A DNA stretch of 64,000 nucleotides from Nymphalis io (Eukaryota; Arthropoda; Insecta; Lepidoptera; Nymphalidae). Below are positions 13,010-24,642 of this stretch, one piece after another. The stretch covers positions 6,014,001 through 6,078,000 of the forward strand of contig NC_065908.1 of NCBI RefSeq assembly GCF_905147045.1, written 5' to 3'. Made by a program: the position numbers and the translations under genes. Positions within the stretch are counted from its first letter, which is position 1. Each line of letters starts with the position of its first letter. A model generated the notes under the pieces. The model worked only from the letters and a program-made list of their open reading frames with translations, ran no database searches and had not been told where the DNA came from.

Positions 13010-13260
13010 ACCTACGTCAGATATTTTACCGCAAAACAGCAATACTTGATATTGTTGTGTTCCGGTTTGAAGGGTGAGTGAGCCAGTGTAATTACAGGCA
13101 CAAGGGACATAAAATCTTAGTTCCCAAGGTTGGTGGCGCATTGGCTATAAGCGATGGTTGACATTTCTTAGAATGCCAATGTCTAAGGGCGTTTGGTGAC
13201 CACTTACCATCAGGTGGCCCGTATGCTCGTCCACCTTCCTATTCTATAAAAAAAAAAAAC
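13010..13260 (+). mobile_element. Family B element
   Basis: Plus-strand copy ending CTTCCTATTCTATAAAAAAA. The first about 40 bp of the family are lacking. Confidence 0.75.
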
Positions 13261-15203
13261 GTGTTGTGATTGAATGGGATTCTATTCGGCTTTCTAGCTG
13301 TTCTCCACACGGCCGTAATAATTTTCAAATATTATGTAAAATCGCTAGTTTTACCCTGTGTTCTTTTATTTACCTCGACAACAATGAAAATTGTAATGAT
13401 GATCGGTTGAGTAGTTAAGACGTAAAGGGTAACAAAAAAACAAACTCACTTTCCCATTTATAATTTTAATGAGTATTAATCATCATATAATTAGAATTCC
13501 TCTAAAAGTGTCAATGTTAAATATTAAAATACATATAATTTAAAAGTAGACCTGAAGTTTTTACTATCGTAAACAAACTGACAGACGTCCGCTCGAATGT
13601 GTATTATAATAATACAGAGCATCTGCGGGTAACTGAAAATTTTCACAAATTCTGCACCAGCGATATTGAATATCAAAAGACACCAGATGAAAAGTTTCGA
13701 GTGTATATTTCATTTTCTCGGTAACGTTTGCGGATTAAATTTTGAAGTCATATTTTCATCAATTTGTATCGACACCGTAAAATAAGTTGACGGGTGAAAT
13801 TGTGAAGTATAAAATCTCTTAATATTATCGATAGTTATAATTGACATTTGAAATTAGTTGTATAATATTTTATATGACTATTATATGTGTATTTAATTCA
13901 GTGTTATTAAAATTATTTAGAAATTCTATGAAATTAAATACCAAATTATTATACAATGACAGTTTATTTATTACAAACTTTTTATCCCACGGTTGGGCAG
14001 ATGCAGGAGGTCTATTGATGAGAAGGTCTCGAAACTTTTTGTTTGGATATTTGGTACTCAATTACCCACGAGCTGGTTGGTAATTAAATTTACCATAGAA
14101 GTCGATCGTAAATTGGATATAGAGATACTTTTTAAATTATTCATAAAAATACCCTGTACTAAAATTTAATTAACTACAGTGAAATGGATTATAGCCAGTG
14201 ATTGAATATCATATAAAATACATTTTAACTAGTCGCCCATCCAGACTGCGTATTAGTTAAATAAAAAAAAAGTATTTATTTCATTTATTTGTTAAAAAAA
14301 TCACGGTACTCGACCATAACGCCATCAACCGGTTCCATTCTAAGCTATGCAGGGACCTTTAATCTCACGCAAAAAACTTCATCAAATACGGTCCAATGTT
14401 CCATGACATATAATAAACATTTTCAGAATAATTCTACACATATACAAAGAAAACCAATAACCTTTAAATCAATAGTACACTTTTTTAATAAACATTTTGA
14501 CATTCAATTCCCCGGTAAATATTTACCGTTGGTATATTTGAAGCGTAATCTGTTTTTACTTGCCGTTATGGTATCCAATAATCTCTTTATCCCTGAATGG
14601 ATCGAGCCATTCGCTAAGCCGGTTTACGGAATATACCCACATTTAAAACTTATACCGCATCTGAGATTTCAATTAATTTGTCGTAAAATATCATACGTAA
14701 TTTTAATACAATATGGTGATATTATACGTGTTTATTTGTGTATGTGTTTATTTTTAAGTCAGTGTGTATTGCGTATGGTGTAAAATAAGATATTTATTAT
14801 AACTTGTGACGCCTGAAGTCGATAAATGATTGTTTTTTTCGGATTTAAGTTTTAAAAAGAACTGGATTGTTAAACATATATTATTTTTATTAAACTATAA
14901 AAATTTGATTCATATCAATATACTCCTTAGATAAATGGTTACAAAACAATGTTATCTTTAAATCGTCCCCCAATATATTTTTTTCCTTGTAAACTTTCGC
15001 TCGTACGTCCAAGAATCGGACATTCCAAGTACCGGGAAACCGATGCGGTTGCCCTACCACGAATCATTTATCATCAGTAGAGGGTTTGTAATGAACATAC
15101 GACGGGCGAGGTCGTTAACGGAATTAGCCACTGCACTACACACATAACAACTCTCACAGACGCAAACACTCGGTGCGTATGCACACGTTCATATTACACA
15201 CAA
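13261..15203. other. No gene seen
   Basis: Holds the longest frame of the window (14289-14783, 164 codons) but it opens with TTG, has AT-driven composition and no splice or domain signal. Confidence 0.45.
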
Positions 15204-15262
15204 CCAATGAAAAAGGCACGAACACATGCAAATTGCACGCGTACGCACGCCAATTGACCAAT
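15204..15262 (+). promoter_or_regulatory. CCAAT-box cluster with an octamer
   Basis: Three CCAAT boxes (15204, 15250, 15258) and a perfect octamer ATGCAAAT (15226) fall within 60 bp in a GC-richer patch. CCAAT is the NF-Y site and ATGCAAAT the POU/Oct site. The cluster lies about 150 bp before a short ORF with a signal-peptide look (ATG 15412). Confidence 0.35.
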
Positions 15263-15411
15263 CAACGCTTCGCATCGGTCTATTCGTACTTTCATACAAA
15301 AAATAAGTGTGATATACCAACATTTACATTTGTTAAAGTTAAACTATGAAGAAGCAATAATGTATCGGATATCGTGACTTTAATGCGATAACTTTTATTA
15401 GTTTTGGTAAA

Positions 15412-15483
15412 ATGATACTTGAATTGGTAATGTTTTATTTTGTACTAGTTTCCGTTTCGGGTGTGGCAGGGAGCAAGTGTTAA
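15412..15483 (+). CDS. Short ORF resembling a signal-peptide first exon
   Basis: The ATG has A-rich context and is followed by MILELVMFYFVLVSVSGVAG, then SKC and TAA. The first 20 residues form a hydrophobic core ending in a small-residue V-A-G, like a secretory signal. Insect secreted proteins often have a first exon coding only the signal peptide, so the frame may leave through a donor near the end (for example GCAA|GTGTTA), but none is strong. It could be chance. Confidence 0.2.
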   Translation: MILELVMFYFVLVSVSGVAGSKC

Positions 15484-15943
15484 CAAGTGAACATGTTATT
15501 AAAAATAATTAAACATTAACGCGACTAAATTTGTAATAATAACAACAAAAAAGCTTATATGTGACTGCTTACCATTAATAAGCATATTTAAATGAAAGTT
15601 AGACTTTACCACGTTTAAGTATTATAATTTTTTTTTCTGTATAATAAGGATTGTTTAATTCCTTTTATGAGCACTTGTTACGTGGATGTATATTTATGAT
15701 TTTATTATTTAAATAACTATGCAAATGATCTGCGAAGATTTATACAACGTAAAAGCCCGAGTCTCAGCTGGACTACGAATATACTGTTTAAACAAATCTT
15801 TTGAAGTTTATTATACCACACATCAGACTACAGATTCGTGAAGGATTCCTTGCGAAATTTTCCCGGGCAAGATTAAAACAAAGTAAGATTTTACAGACCA
15901 CGTACTCCATCCACTAAGCCATCTCGGGTCATACTATATATAT

Positions 15944-15979
15944 AGCTTATATATATATATATATATATATATATAAGCT
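15944..15979. repeat. 36-bp TA-cored palindrome
   Basis: AGCTTAT at one end and ATAAGCT at the other around alternating TA. It follows a relic of the family A head (15886-15930). Confidence 0.75.
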
Positions 15980-16299
15980 CAATAAGACAAATTAATTATG
16001 CAAGAGAAAATATTCATAAAAAATTAACTAATGTTTGATAATTAAAATAATTACGCACAACGATTTTAAATTACAATACGAATCGATAAGATCGGCTCGA
16101 CAAGCAATTCCATTAACACAAATGAAAGAACGATCGCCAAACGAATCGTTCAATCATTCATCGTTCATTCTCATTCGTTCAATTTAGTATGGGTTTTGGA
16201 CAGAATTAATCTACGGGTTAGATAGAAGACATTTTCAGTATTTCAATTCCACATTTATTCCTATCCTACGTATCGTATTTTGGACAGATATAGAATACA

Positions 16300-16935
16300 C
16301 TAGCCACTCGTCCCGGCTTCGCCCGTTCGTAGAAATTAGTCTACATTAAACGTTTATGACTTGGTCAAAAATCATATCATAAGAGCCGAGAAGGCCCAGT
16401 GGTAAGAATGCGTGAATATTAACCGATGATTGTGGGTTCAAATCCGGGCAAGCACCACTGAATTTTCATGTACTTAATTTGTGATTATAATTCATCTCGT
16501 GCTTTACGGTAAAAGAAAACATCGTGAGGAAACCTGCATGTGTCTAATTTCCGTGAAATTCTGCCACATGTGTATTCCACCAACCCGCACTTGAGCAGCG
16601 TGGTGGAATAAGCTCCAAACCTTCTCCTCAAAAAGGAAAAGGAGGCCTTCAGCCCAGCAGTGGGACATTCACAGGCTGTTACGGATTACGGAAACGTTTA
16701 TATCGTAATACATATAATTTTATTGAATTACCTGACGCACGAAAGTAGAGCTCCAAGTCGATATGTTTTTCTTTTTCAAAATCATCAACAAACATAGATA
16801 TTTCAGGCGATTTACACAAAAAACTTCAACATGAATCACTCCTTCCATTGGAGCAAACCATATGAAAATTCGTTTGGTAATTTTTGGGATTATCGCGTTC
16901 AGGCAGCCAGACAGCCAGACGCGGTTTTATAATAT
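16300..16935 (+). repeat. Family D repeat interrupted by a SINE
   Basis: CTCGTCCCGGCTTCGCCCG at the start and a TTCAGGCAGCCAGACAGCCAGACGCG-type end frame a repeat seen elsewhere in the window. The SINE at 16384-16690 splits it. This start/end pattern is frequent in lepidopteran DNA, but I cannot assign the class. Confidence 0.5.
16384..16690 (+). mobile_element. Family A SINE, full length, nested in family D
   Basis: Complete copy whose tail reads TTACGGATTACGG. Family D-like sequence stands on both sides (16300-16383 and 16691-16935), so the SINE is the younger insertion. Confidence 0.8.
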
Positions 16936-17049
16936 TATGTACTTATGTTTCGCTTAATTAATGAGTTTATTATAATGTAAATTATAACAATATATGTAAA
17001 TGTATGTCGTAATGACACCCTTCTTGTCAAAAAACACTCAGATCTTCAG

Positions 17050-17224
17050 TGGAAGGCTTGGAGCTTATTCCACCACACTATAGGGTTAATGGATATAAAT
17101 GTGGTACGAGAAAAATTATAAACACTAATTAAGTGAATAAAAACAGTTGCGTTAAGCTGAATTTGAACTCGTGATCGAAGGTTAACATTAACGCGTTTTA
17201 TCCACTGAATGATCTCGGCTCTTC
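17050..17224 (-). mobile_element. Family A SINE, degraded
   Basis: Recognisable blocks are GGCTTGGAGCTTATTCCACC, the B-box region (GAATTTGAACTCGTGATCGA) and ATGATCTCGGCTCTTC at the head. Confidence 0.6.
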
Positions 17225-17596
17225 TATATTGAAAGCAGTAATATTTCAATTTCAAAAATAAATCAGTGTTGGATAGGAATGCTCGTCCGACGTGGCCGGC
17301 GTTTACCGACGACACATAAATATCGAAACCGTCGATACGAAAATCTCATTGTTGTTTATGCGCTTAATGTCGTATTGTATTCTAAGTTGTATTTTGCAAT
17401 ACGTCCGATTTGATGCGAGCTTTGTTGCATTTTTAACGTTGATCTCGAAAGCTTCCCTTGCTTGTATTAGCAAATCATCGATGTTAAAATAAACAAATGT
17501 AGTTAGTTGTTGGTGCTGACTGTTAGTTACAAATATTTGGGTAATCTATTAAGATTACTACCAATTGTGGTGCCAACAGTGGTAGTTGGGCATTGC

Positions 17597-17757
17597 GAAA
17601 TCCCCTCTGGGTACGTACCACTCACTCAACACATATTCTACCAGCAACAGTAACACTAATTGTGTTCCGGTTTAAAGTGTGAGTAAGCCAGTATAATTCC
17701 AAGCATAAGGGACATATCATCTCACTTCTAAAATTCGGTGGCGCATTGCTGATGTAC
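17597..17757 (+). mobile_element. Family B element, 5' half, diverged
   Basis: CTGGGTACGTACCACTCACT, TGTTCCGGTTTAAAGTGTGA and GGTGGCGCATTGCTGATG are visible in order. Confidence 0.55.
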
Positions 17758-18099
17758 ACATATGTATAAACAACAAACTTAATCAATATATGTATTTGTA
17801 TGTGTGTATATAATATATATAAAAGTTTTATTCGTAACCTTATAATAACTATATTGTATGCTTCATATATTGCTCTGTGAACGATCGTCTGCATACAAAA
17901 CGCCTCCCGTCCCGGCTATTCATTCGGTAATGAAAAAGTTTTTAACTGACTACTGAGCGGGCAGACATTTTAAGCGGTGCATTTTTAAATTAATCGAAAC
18001 TGTTTTCATATGTTTGTAAATTTATAAAACTGTCTCGTTTTTCATGAACTAGTTTATAAAGCTGCATATTTAGAGGTCTTAGGTTTATAGAAAGTTAAA

Positions 18100-18265
18100 C
18101 CCAGCCCGGAGTGGACGAGCTAGCAGTGTTACACTCAAATCAGAAAGCATGTACAGCTGCTGGTCTCGCGTCTGATCTCCCTGCGATCTATCCGATTAAG
18201 AGAGTGACGTAGTAATGTGCACCTATGTGGTGCACACTTGTGCACAACAATATCACCTGCTCTGT
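18100..18265 (+). mobile_element. Family E SINE fragment
   Basis: CCCAGCCCGGAGTGGACG, GTGCACACTTGTGCACAACA and CACCTGCTCTGTAGAC correspond to the body of the SINE. A smaller relic (AAGTGTGTGCACAAACACAG) lies at 60383-60420 on the minus strand. Confidence 0.45.
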
Positions 18266-18477
18266 AGACTAAATATTATAGATTATGTAACAATTTTATG
18301 AGTTTTATAATAATTATATTCTTATCAAGCATATTAAAATGATGCTCGTCGTGGATTTTATATACAATATACTATACGTATCTTATTAACGTTAAGCTGC
18401 AGTATCTATTTACTGTATTTTGTATGTATAATAATTGGTTGTTTGTATAATTAGGAATAACGACATTACTTATAAAC

Positions 18478-18678
18478 TCATGCTTGACGGTGAAGGAAAA
18501 CATCGTGAGGAAACCTGCGTGTGTCGAATTTCACTGCAATTCGACATATGCATGTCACATGTGTATTCCACCAACCCGCATTGGAGCAGCGTGGTGGAAT
18601 AAGCTCCAAACCTTCTCCCGAAAAGGGAGAGGAGGCCTTAGCCCAGCAGTGGGACATTCACAGGCTGTTACTGTACTG
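18478..18678 (+). mobile_element. Family A SINE, 5'-truncated
   Basis: It lacks the tRNA head and starts at CATGCTTGACGGTGAAGG. It runs to the TTACTGTACTG tail and is flanked by the 8-bp repeat TTATAAAC (18470-18477, 18679-18686). This is the pattern left by incomplete reverse transcription. Confidence 0.8.
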
Positions 18679-18720
18679 TTATAAACATTATTTATCGGGT
18701 GATTAATTACAATAATTTGT

Positions 18721-18800
18721 CTTTTTCTTTCGAATGTCAAATGTATATTGACAGAAAGAGAGAAATCATTGTTTAAATAAACAGCTGCTAGTACAGCCGT
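18721..18800 (+). repeat. Family I short repeat
   Basis: CTTTCGAATGTCAAATGTAT then GACAGAAAGAGAGAAATCAT and TGTTTAAATAAACAGCTGCT. Shared with 23414-23520 and 27674-27775. Confidence 0.5.
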
Positions 18801-21124
18801 TCATTCATATAATGTGTTAATATTAATTTATAATTTCACTAATATTGTTACACGAATACACTTTCCGTTGCATTCGAAGTTTCAGTAACAATTAAGTTTA
18901 ATGTGATTTGTTTTGTTCCATTTGGTCCTCGTAAACCCACTCCTAGTTAGTTACCTCCTTCCATTTTTACCACCCCTTTGGGAATGCGGCTGAATTCAGG
19001 AAGTTTATAGGTATTGTGTGCGTCGGTACAGCTTTTATATGAAACGTTATAGCCTTTGTGACCCTGAATCAACATTCTGTATACGGTTTAATAAAATCCT
19101 TCGTGCGTTTCGAATTATAGAATGATGATACCTACAAGGTAGAAATTAATGATTCATTTAGCATGCGAGTACATGATAGTACAATAACAATGACTAAATT
19201 ATACGATGATAAACGGCAGGAATGTATAGAATGGCCGGTGTGTGGGTTGCTCCTGCAAACATATATTCAACCGCAATGCATCGTTGCTAAGCATTGTGTT
19301 ATCCCAATTCAAAGGAAGTTTAAGTCAATATATTTACATGGATAATAACTCTGTTGATCATTTAATACGAGATAACGATGAAAAAAATACAAATAAAAAA
19401 ATAAATATTATTCACGTTTATTTCGTTCACACAATTATATTATACTGTATACTGTGCATACATTATACATAATGTTCTTCCTCTACGAAGGGAAAACCTC
19501 GACATCTCAGCTCACATTGACCTCCTTATGTTCGCGATTGATACCTACGACCTTGTTAAACAACAAAAAAAAACGTGCCTGGCATTCCTTTTATGATTTG
19601 TTTTGGCTGTATTTGTCAGAACGGACCTTTATGTAATTAGCACGCGACATTGAAATTCGGTTCTACTGTCGTGTCGCAGGTAAAAGTGTAATAAACCAAT
19701 TTCATAATAGCTAAGTGTTTCTTCAGACTTTTCTAGAAATGTCTGGAAAGTTTATCTCATTCTTGAACTCGGTAATAAGCGTTCGAATTACAAGACATCT
19801 CTGTTTGAATTATTAACTACATGTTAAATTAAAAAGAAAATGTCTGCGTTTAAGAAATCGTTTAATCATTTTGAATAAAATAATATCGAACATTTTTATT
19901 AAATGATTGTTTGTATTGTAGTAACAAACTATAAATACTGAGTTTTACAGCTTATTCCACCAAACAGCTCCAATGTTGTCTGGGTACACACGTGGCAGCA
20001 TTTCGTTTGACAAGCAGGTTCACCGCCGAGCACGAGATGACTTATAAACGCAAATATGACTAAGCTGTAACCGTTACGATCCTTTAATCTTATTGATTGT
20101 ACCGTTTGAGTTTTGGGATTTGGGTTCGCATGAATATAGACGAATCCTTGCGGACTGCGGTCCGAAGTTAAATAAGTCTGACTTACTCGTAACATTGCTT
20201 GATTTGAAACGTTATTGTATTACGTTGTAGAAACAACTTATGTAATAGAATCGCTTAAATAATTATTCATATATATTTATTGTTATTTTAGGCTCCTGTT
20301 TTTTATACTATTGTTTTACGGCTTGTTGTCAGAAGTGGTTATAATTGCGTTAGGCTATCGATTTACAATATAGTTATAATACACACGCAAAAAAAGTTTC
20401 AGCTATGAACAGTTGCTATATATTTATGTGATCCTTTTGATAGCTTGTTACGTACATCTTGGTTTTAATACCGGTACTTAAAAAGGTACTTTAATATTGT
20501 CGTTGTTGATGCGTCAATAACGCAAGGGTTAACGGACCGCCTATGTAAAGTTATATATATATTAAGCTTCTAATGTTTTATAATAATTTTCAAATATATT
20601 TTTAGATAAGTTTAGTACTTTATACGAGTGACGCAGTTTTCATGTCATGTTTTAAAGCGATGGCAATTATTGCGTGATATGTCATCATAAAATGGTTTCA
20701 TTATACATCAGGAATAAATGTACTGTGAGAAGTTTATTAATTAAACTTTTTTGTTCAAGTAGTAAAAATATATCTTTGTGTTGTTCTTGAACGTAATAAA
20801 TTGGATATAATATGCTTTAAAAGGCCTGCCGGTATAAAACCAAGATGTATGTGATCGAATCTGTACAGGAGATTGGGTGTAGGTACAACAAAAAAAAAAT
20901 AAAGTAAGTTGGTAATTTATGTGTTTACCTGTTTAATTAAAATTGAATATATTTTTTGGATTTAATTCGTTTTTGATTATATTATAACAAAAATTTGATC
21001 GAAAATGTAACCTTATCACATTATAACTTCATTAAATACGTTAAGCGTGCAAAAATGTTAAAATAATGTAATAAAAAAACAAAAACCGCTCTAATAAAAG
21101 CAAATCGATAATAATGACTTTAAG
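18801..21124. other. Intergenic
   Basis: AT-rich, with one SINE fragment (19938-20057). Frames at 19163-19636 overlap in several phases and look random. Confidence 0.45.
19938..20057 (-). mobile_element. Family A SINE fragment
   Basis: Middle part only: AGCTTATTCCACC, GTGGCAGCATTTC and GCACGAGATGACTTATAAAC blocks in order on the minus strand. Confidence 0.55.
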
Positions 21125-21250
21125 GATGATAATGAAAAAGCGCACGGGCCCGAACGGTGCGCATGCGCATGTGTCAACGGCCGCAGGTGCGCGTGTCATT
21201 GGCCAGGAGTCAGGCATTGTTTCATCTCACTCGTACACGTATAAAGAATG
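21125..21250. promoter_or_regulatory. GC-rich patch with NRF-1-type palindrome and CCAAT
   Basis: TGCGCATGCGCA at 21158-21169 is a perfect palindrome and an exact NRF-1 (Drosophila ewg) consensus. An inverted CCAAT (ATTGG, 21199) and a TATAAAG (about 21240) follow. The combination looks like a promoter or enhancer, but no coding exon is visible nearby on either strand. Confidence 0.35.
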
Positions 21251-22236
21251 ATAAGGGCTGTCAAAAAAAAAGAATTAGGAGTCTTTGAAATTGAAAAATG
21301 AATGAATAGGAAAATTTTGAGTATCGCAATCAATTGTTTTTGTAATGTAGTAAGTACTGTTCAGAAATTATGTTACTGTTTTATATTCTGTAATTCGTTC
21401 GTGTTTATCTGGTGTCATAGGTACAACGATAATGCGTCTTAGTTGCTTTTCTAATGAGAATTATATTATCTAGGACATGAAACCAAATCGTTATGTTGAG
21501 ACAAAAGTTTAAATACAACAATGTAAGAGAACAGAACTATGTCTGTGCAGCGAACTTGAGTTTTTTTCATATTTAGACAAATAAACAAGGAAGACAACTT
21601 GTATAGAACACAATTGTGATGCTATTTGGAAGTAAAATGTATTATGTAACATCAAAATTAGTCCACTTCCCTGTTAAAACAGTAGTGGAAACTTAACTGG
21701 CATAAGTGTTAAAATATGATTATTATATTAAGTTGTAATATACGATATGCTGTATGTTTCCCTAATAAATAAATAAAAAAAATAAAAAAAAATAAAAAAA
21801 AAACATAGAACATAAAACTACCAAACTCGATGAAATAATAGAAAGATAAGAACGTGATAAGAAAGATAGATTTAAAAAAAAATAACAAACCAAACAGACG
21901 AGAGATGGATCGGTTAATAATAAATATGCCTCACTGTAAGAAATATACACCGTCAACGTTCCACGAACCGTGGGAACAAAAATTAACAAAAATTTTATGC
22001 TCTTTGTAAACCGAAACAACTAGTAATTATATTGTTGGGTTGGGTAGTTGTTGTTAGTATTTTAATGCCTGTTCTTGCGTTATTATCAAGCGTTGGCAAC
22101 CCTACGCGATGCCACCCTGAATAGTGCCAACTGATCACTTTTTAATGTATCGCAAATAAGATTTATTCCTTTTTTTAATTTTTTGCGGCGTTGTTTGCGG
22201 TTGAACGTTTTAAAAATAAATATGCGGGCTTTTATC

Positions 22237-22534
22237 TTTTTTTTTTTTTTTATAGAATAGGAAGGCGGACGAGCATATGGGCCACCTGATGGTAAGTGGT
22301 CACCAACGCTCTTAGACATTGGCATTGTAAGAAATGTCAACCATCGCTTACATATCCAATGCGCCACCAACCTTGGGAACTAAGATTTTATGTCCCTTGT
22401 GCCTGTAATTACACTGGCTCACTCACCCTTCAAACCGGAACACAACAATATCAAGTATTGCTGTTTTGCGGTAGAATATCTGATGAGTGGGTGGTACCTA
22501 CCCAGACGAGCTTGCACAAAGCTCTACCACCAGT
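22237..22534 (-). mobile_element. Family B element, full length
   Basis: A roughly 290-bp repeat common in butterfly DNA (from memory), A-tailed on the minus strand (poly-T at 22237). The internal open frame is repeat sequence, not a gene. Almost identical to 56783-57080. Class is not certain: SINE-like, or the 3' end of a LINE. Confidence 0.75.
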
Positions 22535-23413
22535 ATCTGTTTTATTGAGCATATAACTTGTGTAAAAGGATACGTAAAAGGACCTTGGTGTTTAATTTTT
22601 TAAAGTATGTCAAATCAAATGCAAATTAAACCACTACTAAAACTAAATTTCGACAAAATAAAATACAGATAAAATATCCATTGTATTGTAATGATGTGAT
22701 AAGAATATTATGTATGTATATAAGACAGCAACTACATTGAACTAAATAGTAAACAACACAGAGTAATTTTTTTTATGACAAGACAAAAAAAGTCTGTATA
22801 TTTGAGATCTATCTTCAGAAATAAAAGTACGTGTAGGCATTAAGGGCAGCTCGTTATGGCCACACAGCTGGACAAAGTCAAAAAACATTTCTAGCTTAGG
22901 TGGTTTACCTCACCACGCTTGTATCATTGTGGTTTGGAGGTTATATATCAATTCCATCTGATACATTTGGATTTTTTTACAAAGCTTCAAAATGAAATAT
23001 AAAAATTGTATATAAATAAAAGTAAATAAAAGAATAAAATGAAATCATACTTACAAGATCGTGGAATACTCTCAAAGTTAAATAAAAGTTCTTTATGCAG
23101 CATCTAATCTTGAAGTCTGCGAATGCAACAGGCTCCCCGACTTATCTAATATCGATGCAGTTCCAATACTTTCAAGAGTAAAACGCCATTGTTCGGGAAG
23201 CGAAGCAATCGCGACGAGTGCATCTGGGATATGGACTAGTCGTATATAATCATTTCATTGCTATTCGATCCAAGTGCGACGTATATTCGAGCGAGGTGAC
23301 GTTTTGTATGACATTTGACAGTTGTATTGTAATGAACACATTTATAAAATAAATCTTTGAAATATACGGTTCTATGTATAAATTTTGTAAAGAGATAATT
23401 TAGTTAAACAACG
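22535..23413. other. No gene seen
   Basis: Possible faint family A traces at 22855-22945 (CCTCACCACGCTTGTATC). A GC-richer spot at 23190-23290. Nothing definite. Confidence 0.4.
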
Positions 23414-23520
23414 CTGTCTTCGTCTTTCGAATGTCAAATCAATGATGGCAGAAAGAGAGAAATCATTGTTTGACTAAACACCCGCTAAACAACCTCTATA
23501 AATAAGGTCAATATTTATTA
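23414..23520 (+). repeat. Family I short repeat
   Basis: GCTGTCTTCGTCTTTCGAAT, GGCAGAAAGAGAGAAATCAT, AAACACCCGCTAAACAACCT. Same block order as the other copies. Confidence 0.5.
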
Positions 23521-23584
23521 TTTATTTACTTATTTAACGCTTTACTGTACACGACGTTATGTATATTGTAAAAATATTTATTTC

Positions 23585-23845
23585 AATTAATGTTTTAATC
23601 TCTAAAACTACGTGTCCGATTTGAATAATTCTTTGCGAGTTAGATCATCCGTTTATTAGGGAAGGTTATGGGCTATATAATTTCACGCTACGACCCTAAG
23701 GAGCGGAGCTGTAACCATAAACGTCAACCAATACGGCAAACCGTATGAAAGAGACCGGTTTAATTTAAATATCTCATACTAGATACCGCTTGCGGTTCCG
23801 CCCGCGTTAGAGTGGGGCAGAATTTGGTGTGAGCTAGTAAATTTT
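23585..23845 (-). repeat. Family D-related repeat
   Basis: Contains ACTACGTGTCCGATTTGAAT at one end and ACCGCTTGCGGTTCCGCCCG, CGTTAGAGTGGGGCAG at the other. Adjoins the composite retroposon copy 2. Strand assignment is tentative. Confidence 0.35.
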
Positions 23846-24642
23846 CCACCGCTGGGCCAAGCCTTTTTGAAGATAAAAGGAAATAAACGGAACATCTTTG
23901 GGAATCATTTGTTCTCGCCGCTGGACCATCTCGGCTCTGTACTGATTAATATAATCTAAAATTAATATAATCTGATTAATATAAATATAAAATAATGATA
24001 ATTAATGAGCTCAGTGCAAACGACGTCCGTCTGTTTGTTTGTACGATCCACGTTACGAGTTATTCCGCCACCCAAACGCAATGATTCGTATTGCTTCGAT
24101 AACATGGTCAGAGACGCATTGGCGATGTAAATCTAATGCCTCTTTCAATGCTAATGCCTAGGGGTTGTCGTGGACCACCTACCTGAAGATGGGTCATTTG
24201 TTCGTTTTCAATATTTCAATGTATATGTCAATGTGTAACTTCCAATATACTTTAACAAATATTAATTTTAGATATAGTTTAGAAAAAAAAAACGAAACCG
24301 AGTAACGCAAGAATCACGTATATACGTATTTTTTTATTCCGTAACAGCCTGTGAATGTCCCACTGCTAGGCTAAAGGCCTCTTTTCCTGCTTTTTGAGGA
24401 GAAGGTTTGGAGCTTATTCCACCACGCTGCTCCAATGCGGGTTGGTGGAATACACATGTGGCAGAATTTCAGTGAAATAAGACACATGCAGGTTTCCTCA
24501 CGGTGTTTTCCTTCACCGTATAGCACGAGATGAATTATAATCACAAATTAAGCACATGAAAATTCAGTGGTGCTTGCCCGGGTTTGAACCCACGATCATC
24601 GGTTAAGATTCACGCGTTCTTACCACTGAGCCATCTCGGCTT
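23846..24642 (-). mobile_element. Composite SINE A - spacer - SINE A retroposon, copy 2 (inverted)
   Basis: Read on the minus strand it repeats copy 1: full family A SINE (24642-24341, with A and B boxes intact), spacer (24340-23936), second SINE (23935-23846). The spacer is almost identical to copy 1 by eye, but retains about 42 bp that copy 1 has lost. Its second SINE lacks the 3' tail and abuts a family D element, and only a weak AAAATTT match flanks it. Confidence 0.7.

Noticed and set aside
14289..14783. Longest open frame in the window, 164 codons
   Set aside because: Opens with TTG, not ATG; composition follows the AT-rich background; no splice context, domain or promoter.
18484..18740. 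Overlapping frames on both strands
   Set aside because: All fall inside a family A SINE.
22296..22556. Conserved 80-residue frame repeated at 56842 and 31036
   Set aside because: Protein similarity arises because all three are copies of family B. The frame is a by-product of the repeat.
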